From NCBI GenBank assembly GCA_964565775.1, contig CAZMGB010000020.1:1-59795 (forward strand): a stretch of 59,795 nt of DNA. Direction: 5' to 3'. The notes beneath the pieces were generated by a model. That model was not told the origin of the DNA, did not search any database, and worked only from the letters and a program-made list of their open reading frames with translations. The position numbers and the translations under genes are program-made. Shown here in pieces: positions 35,043 to 43,150 of this stretch (position 1 is the stretch's first letter; the number at the start of each line of letters is the position of its first letter). Source of the stretch: CAZMGB01 sp964565775 (GTDB lineage Bacteria; Chloroflexota; Dehalococcoidia; DSTF01; JALHUB01).

Positions 35043-35861
35043 ATGGCTATGGAACGACTCGACCTGAAGGACAGAGTAGCCGTGGTGACGGGTGCGGGAC
35101 GGGGGCTGGGCAAGCAGATGGCCCTCGCCCTCGCCAAGGCCGGCGCCCACGTCGTCGCCGCCGCCCGCACGCAGGCCCAGATCGAGGAGACGGCGCGCGA
35201 GATATCGGCTCTGGGTAAGGGTCAGCGCGCCATCGCTGTCCCCACCGACGTGCGCGACTCGAGCCGGGTGGACCGCCTGATCGAGCGTTGCCTCTCGGAG
35301 TTCGGCCGCCTCGACGTCATGCTCAGCAACGCCGGCATCGGCGACGCTCTCGCACAGGGCAAGGAGCTCTGGGACGTAAGCAACGAGGACTGGCAGGACA
35401 GCCTCGACGTCAACCTGTCGAGCGCATTCTACTGCGCCCGCGCCGCCGCCCGCCCCATGGTCGAGCAGGGGGGCGGGGTGATCATCAACGTCGCCTCGGG
35501 GACGGCCATGCGGGGCTTCCCCATGAGCTTCGCCTATGCCGCCGCCAAGGCGGGCGTAATCGCTATCACCAAGTCGCTGGCCGTCATGCTCGCGCCGCGC
35601 AACATCCGTGTCAACTGCATCATCCCCGGCTTCGTCGCCCAGGCGCCGGCCGCCAACGAGCAGGAGGCCGAGCTCCGCCGTGCCCGCGGTCGCTACGTTC
35701 CCGCACAGCGCCTCGGCGAGGCCTGGGAGCTGGGGCCGCTCGCTATCTTCCTCGCCTCCGACGCCTCCAGCTACATCACCGGCGAGGGCTTCATCATCGA
35801 CGGCGGCGGCCTCGCCGGCGGCTACGCGCCGATGGGCTTCGCGCCGGATGTAGGGTCATAG
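35043..35861 (+). CDS. Short-chain dehydrogenase/reductase (SDR)
   Basis: A 272-residue classical SDR oxidoreductase. NAD(P) loop TGAGRGLG at 16-23, LSNAGIG near 95, the conserved VNLSSAFYC, an INVASG serine strand, and catalytic Tyr165 and Lys169 in FAYAAAKAGV. It ends in IDGGGLAGGY, usual for the family. The start has GAGGGGCGG at 8 nt. It is the first gene of a same-strand series with another SDR, an alpha/beta hydrolase and a methyltransferase. The substrate is unknown; an acyl-CoA or a hydroxylated ring compound are options. Confidence 0.85.
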   Translation: MAMERLDLKDRVAVVTGAGRGLGKQMALALAKAGAHVVAAARTQAQIEETAREISALGKGQRAIAVPTDVRDSSRVDRLIERCLSEFGRLDVMLSNAGIGDALAQGKELWDVSNEDWQDSLDVNLSSAFYCARAAARPMVEQGGGVIINVASGTAMRGFPMSFAYAAAKAGVIAITKSLAVMLAPRNIRVNCIIPGFVAQAPAANEQEAELRRARGRYVPAQRLGEAWELGPLAIFLASDASSYITGEGFIIDGGGLAGGYAPMGFAPDVGS

Positions 35862-35953
35862 ACGCGCGCAGGGGCAGAGGTCAGGCAGACAGACAAGCAG
35901 GCAAACAGGCAAACGCATGGGTACGAAGACGGCGGAAGGTAAGCAAGAGGAAG

Positions 35954-36748
35954 ATGTGGGAGAACGCAAAGTGCGGGCCTGAGGCGTTCGACCTCACGGG
36001 CAAGAGCGCCCTCATCGTTGGGGCGGGCTCAGCGAGCGGCCGGGCCATCGCCCTCGCTCTCGCTGAGGCAGGCGCGGACATCGCCCTCTCTTCCGTCACT
36101 CAGGGCGGAGACGAAGTGATGGCCATGCGCAGGCTGTCCAGGGAGATAGCGGCCCGGGGGCGGAAGAGCCTCGCCCAGGCCGTCGACGCCACTCTGGGCA
36201 CCGGCGTCCAGGTCATGGTGCGACAGGTCGCCAAGAAGCTGGGCGGCATCGATATCCTCGTCACCTGCCCCGACTTCTTCCTCGGCAAGCCCGCCGACAA
36301 GGTATCGGACGGCGAGTGGTCGCGCGTCCTGAACGTGAACCTGAGTTCCGTCTTCTTCGCCTGCCGCGCCGCCGGCCGCGAGATGCTGAAGAAAGGAAGC
36401 GGCCGCATCATCAACGTCGCCTCCGGCCTCGGCGAGCGGGGCCTCGCCAACAGCGCCGCCTACTGCGCCGCCAAGGCCGGCGTCATCAACCTGACGCGCG
36501 CCCTCGCCCAGGAGTGGGGGCCGCACGGCATCACCGTCAACGGCATCGGGCCCGCCTGGATGGAGGATTCGCCCGCCCTGGGCGACCCAAACCCCGAGGT
36601 CAACCGGCTCATTCGCTTCATCCCCATGAAGCGGCCGGGCCGGGCGGACGAGCTGGGCCTCCTCGCCGTCTACCTCGCCTCCGATGCTTCCGGCTACGTC
36701 ACGGGCCAGACCTTCTTCGTAGACGGCGGCCTGCTGTGCCACTTGTGA
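35954..36748 (+). CDS. SDR-family protein with atypical NNAG motif
   Basis: 264 residues. The cofactor loop VGAGSASGRAIA fits GxxxGxG. The usual NNAG is replaced by VTCPDFF, while the catalytic Ser region (IINVASGLGERG), Tyr and Lys (AAYCAAKAGVINL) and FVDGG end are kept, so activity is likely but structural stabilisation differs. The ATG at 35954 is the best start: AGAGGA lies upstream, and an upstream frame from 35288 only shadows the previous gene. It ends 8 nt before the alpha/beta hydrolase start, indicating an operon. Confidence 0.82.
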   Translation: MWENAKCGPEAFDLTGKSALIVGAGSASGRAIALALAEAGADIALSSVTQGGDEVMAMRRLSREIAARGRKSLAQAVDATLGTGVQVMVRQVAKKLGGIDILVTCPDFFLGKPADKVSDGEWSRVLNVNLSSVFFACRAAGREMLKKGSGRIINVASGLGERGLANSAAYCAAKAGVINLTRALAQEWGPHGITVNGIGPAWMEDSPALGDPNPEVNRLIRFIPMKRPGRADELGLLAVYLASDASGYVTGQTFFVDGGLLCHL

Positions 36749-36756
36749 GCGAGAGC

Positions 36757-37578
36757 ATGTCCAGAGCCACGATCAACGGCGTCGAACTGAACTACAGCGT
36801 CCTCGGCCAGGGCCCGCCGATCGTCATGAGCCACGGGCTTCTCAGCAGCATCGGCATGGCCGACATCCTCGGCGAGACCCCCACCTACCTGACCGATTGC
36901 TTCCGACTGATCAGATACGACAGCCGCGGCCACGGCCGCTCCGGCTACACCAACGACCCGGCCGACTACACCTGGGACGTGCTTGCCGAGGACATGCGCG
37001 GGTTGATGCGCCATCTCGGCCTAGAGCGGGCCACAATCTGGGGTAGCTCCGTAGGAGCGGGCGTGGCGTTAGTCCTCGCCCTCCGCCACCCGGAGATGGT
37101 CGAAAGGCTGATCCTTCAACCTCCGCCCCCTCTGGGGCAGCAGGCATCGGCCCCATCGGCACAGCTCTTCGGCGGACTGTCCCTACTCATCGAAGGGCTG
37201 GGGCTGGAGAAGGCGGTGGAGATTGCCCTCTCCCTGCGTCCCTGGAACGGCCTCAAGGATGCCGCCCCGGCACTGTTCGCATGGATCCGCAGCTTCCTGC
37301 TGGCACAGAAAGAGGAAGCTATTGTCCCCGCCATCCGCGGCATAGTGCTCGGCCCGGAGCTTCCTCACGAGCGGTTCCACGAGATCAAGGCTCCGACCCT
37401 CATCCTCGCCCACCCGGGCGATGACCTCCACCCCCTGGTCTCCGCCGAGCGGCTGCACAAGGCCATCGAGGGTTCGAAGCTCGTGGTCGCCCCGTCGATG
37501 ATCCACTATCGGTTGCACCCCGACGAACTGCCGGCGATCATCCGGGAGTTCCTCGGCGACGGAGCCGGGGCGCCCTGA
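36757..37578 (+). CDS. Alpha/beta-fold hydrolase
   Basis: 273 residues. Typical order: an oxyanion HG motif (VMSHGLLSS, 23-31), YDSRGHGRSG (54-63), nucleophile elbow WGSSVGAG with Ser98, acid in AHPGDDLHPLV and His in PSMIHYRLHPDELP, a complete catalytic triad. It could act on an ester, lactone or C-C bond; carboxymethyl-lactone hydrolases and MhpC-like enzymes share this layout. A GTG at 36745 overlapping the preceding stop (GTGA) is an alternative start that would add four residues. Its coupling to the SDR suggests work on the same pathway. Confidence 0.83.
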   Translation: MSRATINGVELNYSVLGQGPPIVMSHGLLSSIGMADILGETPTYLTDCFRLIRYDSRGHGRSGYTNDPADYTWDVLAEDMRGLMRHLGLERATIWGSSVGAGVALVLALRHPEMVERLILQPPPPLGQQASAPSAQLFGGLSLLIEGLGLEKAVEIALSLRPWNGLKDAAPALFAWIRSFLLAQKEEAIVPAIRGIVLGPELPHERFHEIKAPTLILAHPGDDLHPLVSAERLHKAIEGSKLVVAPSMIHYRLHPDELPAIIREFLGDGAGAP

Positions 37579-37616
37579 CAGCCCATCCCTCAGAACACCG
37601 GCAGACGGAGAACGTC

Positions 37617-38516
37617 GTGAAGGCGAGCAAGACAGACCACGCGTCGGCGCTGGCCACCACGCCCGAAGCCCGGGTGGATCCGGTTGCCTACGATGAGCGG
37701 TATTTCCTGAGCTCCTGCCAGGGATACGATGAGTTCCTCGCCTCCCGCGGCCGGAGGCTGGGAGCCCGCTTCCAGAAGGCCCTCGAACTCGCCCGCGTTC
37801 GCCCGGGACAGCGCATCCTCGATATCGGCTGCGGCCGGGGAGAGCTCGTCCTCCACTGTGCCCTGCGCGGGGCAGAGGCCGTGGGCATCGACTACTCCGA
37901 GGCTGCGGTCGGGCTGACGGAGACGACCCTGCACGCGGCCCCGGACGAAGCCCGAGAGCGGGCGTCCGTACTACGCATGGACGCTACAGAGCTCCAGTTC
38001 GCGTCCGCCTCCTTCGATGCGGCCCTCATGACCGACGTCGTCGAGCATCTGAGCCCGCATGAGCTAGACCGGGCCCTTGCCGAGGCGTTCCGCGTGCTCA
38101 AGCCGGGCGGCCGGCTCATCGTCCACACCTGTCCCAATCGACTGCTCATAGACCGCGTCTACCCCGCCTACATCCGGCGCATCCATCAGCTCGTCATCCT
38201 CCTGAGCCGGCTCGTCCGCTATCAGGACGATGTCTTCAGCCCGCACCTGCCGACCGGCCGCCGCTATCCGCGAACCTCCTACGAGGAAGCGCTCCACATC
38301 AACGAGCAGACGCCCGGCAGCCTGCGCGAGAACCTCCGGCGAAAGGGGTTCCGGGTCTGCTCCATGTTTCTCTGGGAGCCCTACACCTACCCCGGCCGGT
38401 CGTCCGTCCGGCTCCAGGCGCTGGACTTCGTGCGCTATCTGCGGCCGATGAGCTACTTCTGGCCGCTGAACCGGCTCTTCTGCAACCACATCTGGGCAGT
38501 CGCCGAGAAGAGCTGA
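37617..38516 (+). CDS. SAM-dependent class I methyltransferase
   Basis: 299 residues from a GTG at 37617 with GGAG 8 nt upstream. The SAM-binding motif I ILDIGCGRGEL is at 67-77, an acidic motif AVGIDYSEAA near 95, MDATELQFASASFDAALMTDV near 130-150, and EAFRVLKPGGRLIVHT near 175. This is the Methyltransf_11/25 pattern of small-molecule or glycan/lipid methyltransferases. An additional C-terminal region (about 190-299) rich in Arg/Tyr/Trp is unusual and may bind the substrate. It ends 3 nt from the convergent CoA-transferase gene. Confidence 0.83.
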   Translation: MKASKTDHASALATTPEARVDPVAYDERYFLSSCQGYDEFLASRGRRLGARFQKALELARVRPGQRILDIGCGRGELVLHCALRGAEAVGIDYSEAAVGLTETTLHAAPDEARERASVLRMDATELQFASASFDAALMTDVVEHLSPHELDRALAEAFRVLKPGGRLIVHTCPNRLLIDRVYPAYIRRIHQLVILLSRLVRYQDDVFSPHLPTGRRYPRTSYEEALHINEQTPGSLRENLRRKGFRVCSMFLWEPYTYPGRSSVRLQALDFVRYLRPMSYFWPLNRLFCNHIWAVAEKS

Positions 38517-38519
38517 CGC

Positions 38520-39767
38520 TCAGTCGTGGAGGGAGAGGAGCGGCGTCGAGCCGATGACGCCCTCCTCCTGCAACGCCTCTATCTCCGCGTCGGATAGCCC
38601 CAGCAGCTCCCCGAATACGTACGCGTTGTGCTCGGCGAAGCAGGGAGGGGGAAGCCGGATGTGGGCGGGCGTGCTGGAAAGACGCCAGACGACGCCGTCC
38701 ATGTCCCAGACACCCGCCTCGGCGTGCGACACCGGCTCGAAGAACTCGCGCGCCCGCAGATGTAGGTCCTCCATCAGCTCCGGTATCGACAGTACCGGCG
38801 AAGCCGCGACCCCCTCTCCCTGCAGACGTTTTGTCGCCTCCTCAGGGGTCCTGTCACGCGTCCAGGCGCCGACGATGGCGTCCATCTCGTCCTGGTGGCG
38901 GTAGCGCGAGACCACGTCGGCGAAGCGGGGGTCGGACGCCAGCTCCGGTCGGCCCATGGCGCGGCAGAGGCCGGCGAACTCCGCGTCGGAGCCGATGGCC
39001 ACGGCGACCCACCGGTCGTCGCCCGCACACGGGTAGGCGCTGTGCGGCGCCATCGACCGGTGGCGATTGCCCAAAGGCGGTGGCTGGCGCCCGTTCATGC
39101 TGTAGCCGATCACAAACTCACCGATGAGGTTCGTCACGGTCTCGCGCTGGGCGACCTCGATCTCCTGGCCGCGACCCGTGCGGCGGCGATAGAGGAGGGC
39201 GGCGGCTACGGCTCCCGCCGCAGCGATGCCCGCGACGGGGTCGCCGTAGCTGATGCCCGACTTGTGCGGATCGTCCCCGAAGTATCCGGTCAGCGAGGTC
39301 AGACCCGCCAGTTGCTCTACATGGGTGCCGAAGGCTATGTAGCGGGATTCGGGGCCTCCCTTGCCGTGTCCGGGCATCGAAACGAAGATGATGTCCGGCC
39401 GCGCCGAGCACAGCGTCTCGTAGGACAGCCCCAGGTCCTCCAGGGCGCCCGGTCGCAGGTTCTCGATCACTACGTCGCTCTTCGCCACGAGGCCCAGGAA
39501 GAGCTCCCGACCGTGGGGCTTCGACAGGTCGAGGCCGCAGGCGAGCTTGTTGCGGTTCAGGTGGTTGAAGTAGGCGGACTTGTTGTACCAGCGTTCGGTC
39601 TCGCGACCGAGGAAGTGGAGGGCACGGGTCAGGTCCCAGTTGTCGGCGGCCTCGATCTTGATGACCTCGGCGCCCATATCAGCGAGGAGCCGGGTGGCGT
39701 AGGGGCCCGCCCAGGCCATCGTCAGGTCGAGGACGCGAATGCCGGCCAGCGGAAGAGCGTAGCTCAT
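38520..39767 (-). CDS. Family III (CaiB/BaiF) CoA-transferase, member B of pair 1
   Basis: A 415-residue cytoplasmic CoA-transferase. Family signatures are VLDLTMAWAGPYATRLLADMGAEVIKIE at the N-terminus, NRNKLACGLDLSKPHGRELF, VVIENLRPGALEDLGLSYE and the active-site segment ISYGDPVAGIAAAGAVAAAL, whose Asp aligns with catalytic Asp169 of formyl-CoA transferase Frc. The C-terminal half (PAHIRLPPPCFAEHNAYVFG) is regular. It overlaps the upstream CoA-transferase gene by 4 nt (ATGA, 39764-39767), pointing to co-translation and perhaps to a heteromeric enzyme such as BbsEF or SmtAB. The donor and acceptor acids are unknown. Confidence 0.87.
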   Translation of the reverse strand: MSYALPLAGIRVLDLTMAWAGPYATRLLADMGAEVIKIEAADNWDLTRALHFLGRETERWYNKSAYFNHLNRNKLACGLDLSKPHGRELFLGLVAKSDVVIENLRPGALEDLGLSYETLCSARPDIIFVSMPGHGKGGPESRYIAFGTHVEQLAGLTSLTGYFGDDPHKSGISYGDPVAGIAAAGAVAAALLYRRRTGRGQEIEVAQRETVTNLIGEFVIGYSMNGRQPPPLGNRHRSMAPHSAYPCAGDDRWVAVAIGSDAEFAGLCRAMGRPELASDPRFADVVSRYRHQDEMDAIVGAWTRDRTPEEATKRLQGEGVAASPVLSIPELMEDLHLRAREFFEPVSHAEAGVWDMDGVVWRLSSTPAHIRLPPPCFAEHNAYVFGELLGLSDAEIEALQEEGVIGSTPLLSLHD

Positions 39768-40960
39768 ATCACCCCGTTCGCCCGCAGCCGCACCAGGTCG
39801 CGGCGGTCCAGGCCCAGCCGCCCGCCGTACACCTCCTCGTTGTGCTCGCCCAGGAGCGGCGCCCGGCCCGTCCTCGCCGGGGCCTCGCTCGTGCGGAAGG
39901 GCGCCCCCGGGTACGTCAGCCGTCCCGCCTCAGGGTGGTCGACCTGCTGGAGGTAGGCGCGCGCCTGGAGCTGCGGCGACTTCGTCAGGTCCTCCAGCGT
40001 GTGCATGTACGCGATGGGCGCCCGGAGGCGACCTGCCCTGGCGTACGCCTCCTCCCGGCGCTGTTCGAGACACCAGGCGTAGAAGCGGGCCGTCAGCTCA
40101 TCATTGTGGAGGAGGCGGGAGCGGCTGTCCCGAAACCGTTTGTCCTCCAGCATCCACTCCGCATCCATCGCCTTCGCCAGGGCGGCGAACTGGCGCGGCA
40201 TGGCGTGGATGCCCAGATAGCCGTCCGCGCACGGGTAGAGCCCGATCACCGCCGAGTTGGTGTTGCCCCTCCGCTTGGTGAGAGCGTCGGAGCGGCGGTA
40301 GGCGTAATCGGGCAGGTAGGCCTCCAGCGTCGCCGCCATACACTCCATGGCGCTCACGTCGACGTGCTGGCCCGCATCCGACGCCGCCACGCTCAGCAGG
40401 CCGACGACGGTGGCGGAGAAGGCGTTTAGGCCGGCTTGGTAGTCCGCCTGGTAGCCGCCAATCTGGAGCGGCTCTCGCGCCGGGTCGCCGGTGAGGTACA
40501 TCTGGCCGCCGGCCGCGAAGGCGGTCAGATTGCTGCTTCTCCTGCCTGCGTAGGGCCCGCGGCGCCCAAAGGGGCTCACAGATGTCATGAGGAGTCGGGA
40601 GTTGAGCGCCGCCAGCTCCCCGTAGCCGAGGCCGAGGGAGTCCAGGCACCCCGCAGGCAGGTTTTCGACGACGACGTCCGCCTGGACGACGAGCCGCTTG
40701 AGCAGGCGGGCGCCCGTCGCCTTTTCGATGTCGAGGCTGATGCCCAGCTTGTTCGTGTTGAGATAGAGGAAGAGAGCGCTCCGCTCAGGGTGGGGTATGT
40801 CTTCCGGAAAGGGGCCATGGCGGCGCGCCGGATCGCCGCCGGGCGGCTCGACCTTGATGACCTCAGCGCCGCAGCCGGCCAGGAGCTTGCCGCAGAAGGG
40901 GCCGGAGACCCCCTGCGAGAGCTCCAGGACCGTCAGCCCTTCGAGGGCGCCTCCACTCAA
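39764..40960 (-). CDS. Family III (CaiB/BaiF) CoA-transferase, member A of pair 1
   Basis: 398 residues from a TTG at 40960 with GAGGTG about 9 nt upstream. Motifs: VLELSQGVSGPFCGKLLAGCGAEVIKVE, NTNKLGISLDIEKATGARLL, VVVENLPAGCLDSLGL and the active-site segment GGYQADYQAGLNAFSATVVG, in which the Asp of ADYQAG occupies the catalytic position. It belongs to the GGxxADYxAG subgroup, distinct from its partner downstream (GDPVAG subgroup). The paired subgroup pattern is repeated by the genes at 44508 and 43151. It lies 55 nt after an unknown gene on the same strand. Confidence 0.86.
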   Translation of the reverse strand: MSGGALEGLTVLELSQGVSGPFCGKLLAGCGAEVIKVEPPGGDPARRHGPFPEDIPHPERSALFLYLNTNKLGISLDIEKATGARLLKRLVVQADVVVENLPAGCLDSLGLGYGELAALNSRLLMTSVSPFGRRGPYAGRRSSNLTAFAAGGQMYLTGDPAREPLQIGGYQADYQAGLNAFSATVVGLLSVAASDAGQHVDVSAMECMAATLEAYLPDYAYRRSDALTKRRGNTNSAVIGLYPCADGYLGIHAMPRQFAALAKAMDAEWMLEDKRFRDSRSRLLHNDELTARFYAWCLEQRREEAYARAGRLRAPIAYMHTLEDLTKSPQLQARAYLQQVDHPEAGRLTYPGAPFRTSEAPARTGRAPLLGEHNEEVYGGRLGLDRRDLVRLRANGVI

Positions 40961-41015
40961 TGACTCGGCACCTCAACGCATCTCCATCGCCACGCCCGCG
41001 AGGGCACGGCAGCCG

Positions 41016-41981
41016 TCACGTTCGGCTTCCCCAGGGCAGGACGCGGGGCGTGAGGGCGATCCGCATCTCGCCGTCCGCAATGATGCAGACCAGGTCAGTG
41101 TTGCTGTACAGAGATGGGTCGAACCCCTTGAGGGCAGCGCTGGCGCCCTCGTCCTCGGCGTATTCGTAGACGCCGGCCAGAACCAGAGCGTGCAGGTCTG
41201 CCGGCCTCCCCTCGAAGCGGGCGTTCGCCGCCCGCAGTCGCTTCCGCAGGATGCGCCTGACGCTGACGCCGTCTGTGGGATCGGAGGCGGGGTGAGCCGC
41301 CACCAGTGCGACGCCCTCGCCCCCGCGCAGACGCTGCACCGTCCACGCCTCGTTCCCCGGGAACTCGATTGCCATCTGCACCTGGAGTCCGCCCGCCAGC
41401 TCGGCTACCTGGTCGAACAGCAGTTCTCGCTTCTCCTCGCTCGCCGTCACGCGGTGCAGGTGGGTGGCGTCCATGTAGTAGGCGCCCCGGACTCTCTTGG
41501 AGATGGTCGCCCAATGGCGGCTTAGAGGGCCGGCCACGGCCACGTGAGCGCCCTCCTCGCTTCTCTTCGTCAGAGCTAACTTTACGGGCAGCTCCACCTC
41601 GGCTCGGCCGCCGGGCGGCAGGGGCGACGCGGCCACCTTGAAGCGCAGCACCAAGTCCGACTCCCAGGGCTCGTCGGTTGGAAGGCGCCCCCCGGGCGGC
41701 ACCCAGAGCAGATAGGGGTCGCGCACCTCGGACGAGAGCCTCTCCTCCACCTCGCGACGCGTCGCCTCCCAGGCGGGGTCATCCGTCTCGTAGAGCCGGT
41801 CGACGATGAGGGCCAGCCGGTGCTGGCCGTCGCTCGCCACCAGCGCCGGCGGTGCGCCCTCCGGCCCCTCTGCCAGGGACTCGCCGGTGAGCGCAAAGGG
41901 CCGCTCGTAGCGCTCCCGGAACCAGTCGAGAAAGAGCTCGGCGCAGTGAGGGACGAGGCGTTCTACTTCTGTCTCAGCCAT
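41016..41981 (-). CDS. Conserved-looking protein of unknown function
   Basis: 321 residues without signal peptide or transmembrane helix. I do not recognise a family. Visible segments: an acidic N-terminus (MAETEVERLVPHCAELFLDWF), a hydrophobic beta-rich middle (LVLRFKVAASPLPPGGRAEVELPVKLAL), RVRGAYYMDATHLHRVTASEEKR, and a helical RRILRKRLRAANARFEG near 240. It lies between an SDR and the CoA-transferase pair on the same strand and so may take part in the same metabolism, but nothing in the sequence shows a reaction. Confidence 0.65.
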   Translation of the reverse strand: MAETEVERLVPHCAELFLDWFRERYERPFALTGESLAEGPEGAPPALVASDGQHRLALIVDRLYETDDPAWEATRREVEERLSSEVRDPYLLWVPPGGRLPTDEPWESDLVLRFKVAASPLPPGGRAEVELPVKLALTKRSEEGAHVAVAGPLSRHWATISKRVRGAYYMDATHLHRVTASEEKRELLFDQVAELAGGLQVQMAIEFPGNEAWTVQRLRGGEGVALVAAHPASDPTDGVSVRRILRKRLRAANARFEGRPADLHALVLAGVYEYAEDEGASAALKGFDPSLYSNTDLVCIIADGEMRIALTPRVLPWGSRT

Positions 41982-42049
41982 GTCGGTGTCCTAAGTGTCA
42001 GCGAGAGCAAACAGGCAAACAAGAAAGCGCGCGGCGGCCTCTCCGGGCG

Positions 42050-42808
42050 CTAGATGTTCGACCGCGACTGGCCGCCGTCGACGTTGATGCAGGCGCCCGT
42101 CACCCAGCTCGCACGCTCCGACGCCAGGAAGACCACCACGTTCGCCACCTCCTCGGGCCGGCCGAAGCGCCCCATCGCTATGTTCTGCTCCACGAATGCT
42201 TTCATGCCTTCGGGGTCCGCCTCCTGACGCCGACCCCAGGAGCCGCCGGGAAAGGCTATGGAGCCCGGCGCAACGGAGTTCACGCGGATGTTGTCGCGGG
42301 CAAGGGCCAGCGCTTCCGCTTTGGCGTGGCTTATCATCGCCGCCTTCATCGCGTTATAGGTCATGCCCCCGCCGGACTCGCGACCCCAGATGGAGGCGAT
42401 GTGGACGATGCTGCCGCCGCCGGCCCTCCGCATGTGGGGCACGACGAGCCGCGTAGCCCGCGCCGCCGCCAGGAGGTTCGCGCGGTAGGCGGCGTCCCAG
42501 GCCTCGTCCTCCTCGCCCGCCCAGGAGCCACCGACGTTGTTCACGAGAATGTCGATGCGACCGAAGGTGGAGGCCGTCTCCGACACCAGGCGCTCGACGT
42601 CCGCCAGTTCATTCATGTCGGCGACCACACCGAGTGCTTTCACGCCCCTCGCCCGCACCTCCGCCTCGGCCTCCCGCAGCCGCTCCTCGCCTCGAGCGCA
42701 GAGCGCGACGTGACAGCCCTCACCGGCCAGCCCCAGGGCGATGGCGCGCCCGAGACCGCGGCTGGAGCCGGTGACGATGGCGACTTTGTCCTTCAGCCCC
42801 AGGTCCAT
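42050..42808 (-). CDS. Short-chain dehydrogenase/reductase (FabG-like)
   Basis: A 252-residue classical SDR. Cofactor loop VTGSSRGLGRAIALGL at 12-27, NNVGGSW near 90, catalytic Ser in IVHIASIWG, Tyr and Lys in MTYNAMKAAMISHAKAEAL, and end NVDGGQSRSNI. It is probably a 3-hydroxyacyl-CoA or hydroxy-acid dehydrogenase given its place between CoA-transferase genes. Start ATG follows GGGGGT. It is the first gene after an intergenic repeat region (42809-43150), so it may head its own operon. Confidence 0.85.
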   Translation of the reverse strand: MDLGLKDKVAIVTGSSRGLGRAIALGLAGEGCHVALCARGEERLREAEAEVRARGVKALGVVADMNELADVERLVSETASTFGRIDILVNNVGGSWAGEEDEAWDAAYRANLLAAARATRLVVPHMRRAGGGSIVHIASIWGRESGGGMTYNAMKAAMISHAKAEALALARDNIRVNSVAPGSIAFPGGSWGRRQEADPEGMKAFVEQNIAMGRFGRPEEVANVVVFLASERASWVTGACINVDGGQSRSNI

Positions 42809-42988
42809 CCGTGACCCCCGCGACTCATCTCCTGCCGTCCGAGAAAGCGATTAGAAAGGGCATTGAGACACCCTTCGCTTCGCGCAGGGTGACAGCATTC
42901 CCGCCTCTTGTCATACGGCATTCCCCTTTGCCAGGCAGGGCCCCCTCTGTCATTGCCCCCAAGGATGCTGTCGTCCCTCACCTTAGGT

Positions 42989-43068
42989 GCTTCGACAAGC
43001 TCAGCATGCGATTTCGCATTGCCCTTGCCACCGGCGCCCTCATTTCGCACCCTGAGCCTGTCGAAGGG
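42989..43068. repeat. Inverted-repeat element (REP/MITE-like)
   Basis: TTCGACAAGCTCAG (42991-43004) and CTGAGCCTGTCGAA (43052-43065) are 13/14 inverted repeats enclosing a smaller hairpin (TGCGATTTCGCA, around 43006). Such TTCGACAGGCTCAG-type arms are common in dispersed bacterial REP-like elements. A further CACCCT/AGGGTG pair lies near 42869-42892. The rest of the 342-nt gap 42809-43150 shows no gene. Confidence 0.65.
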
Positions 43069-43150
43069 CGCACCCCTCCGGACCGTTCAAATAAGCGTAT
43101 CACCCACGGCCGCATCGAGGAACACCGGCACCGGAGAGAGGGAAGGGCGC

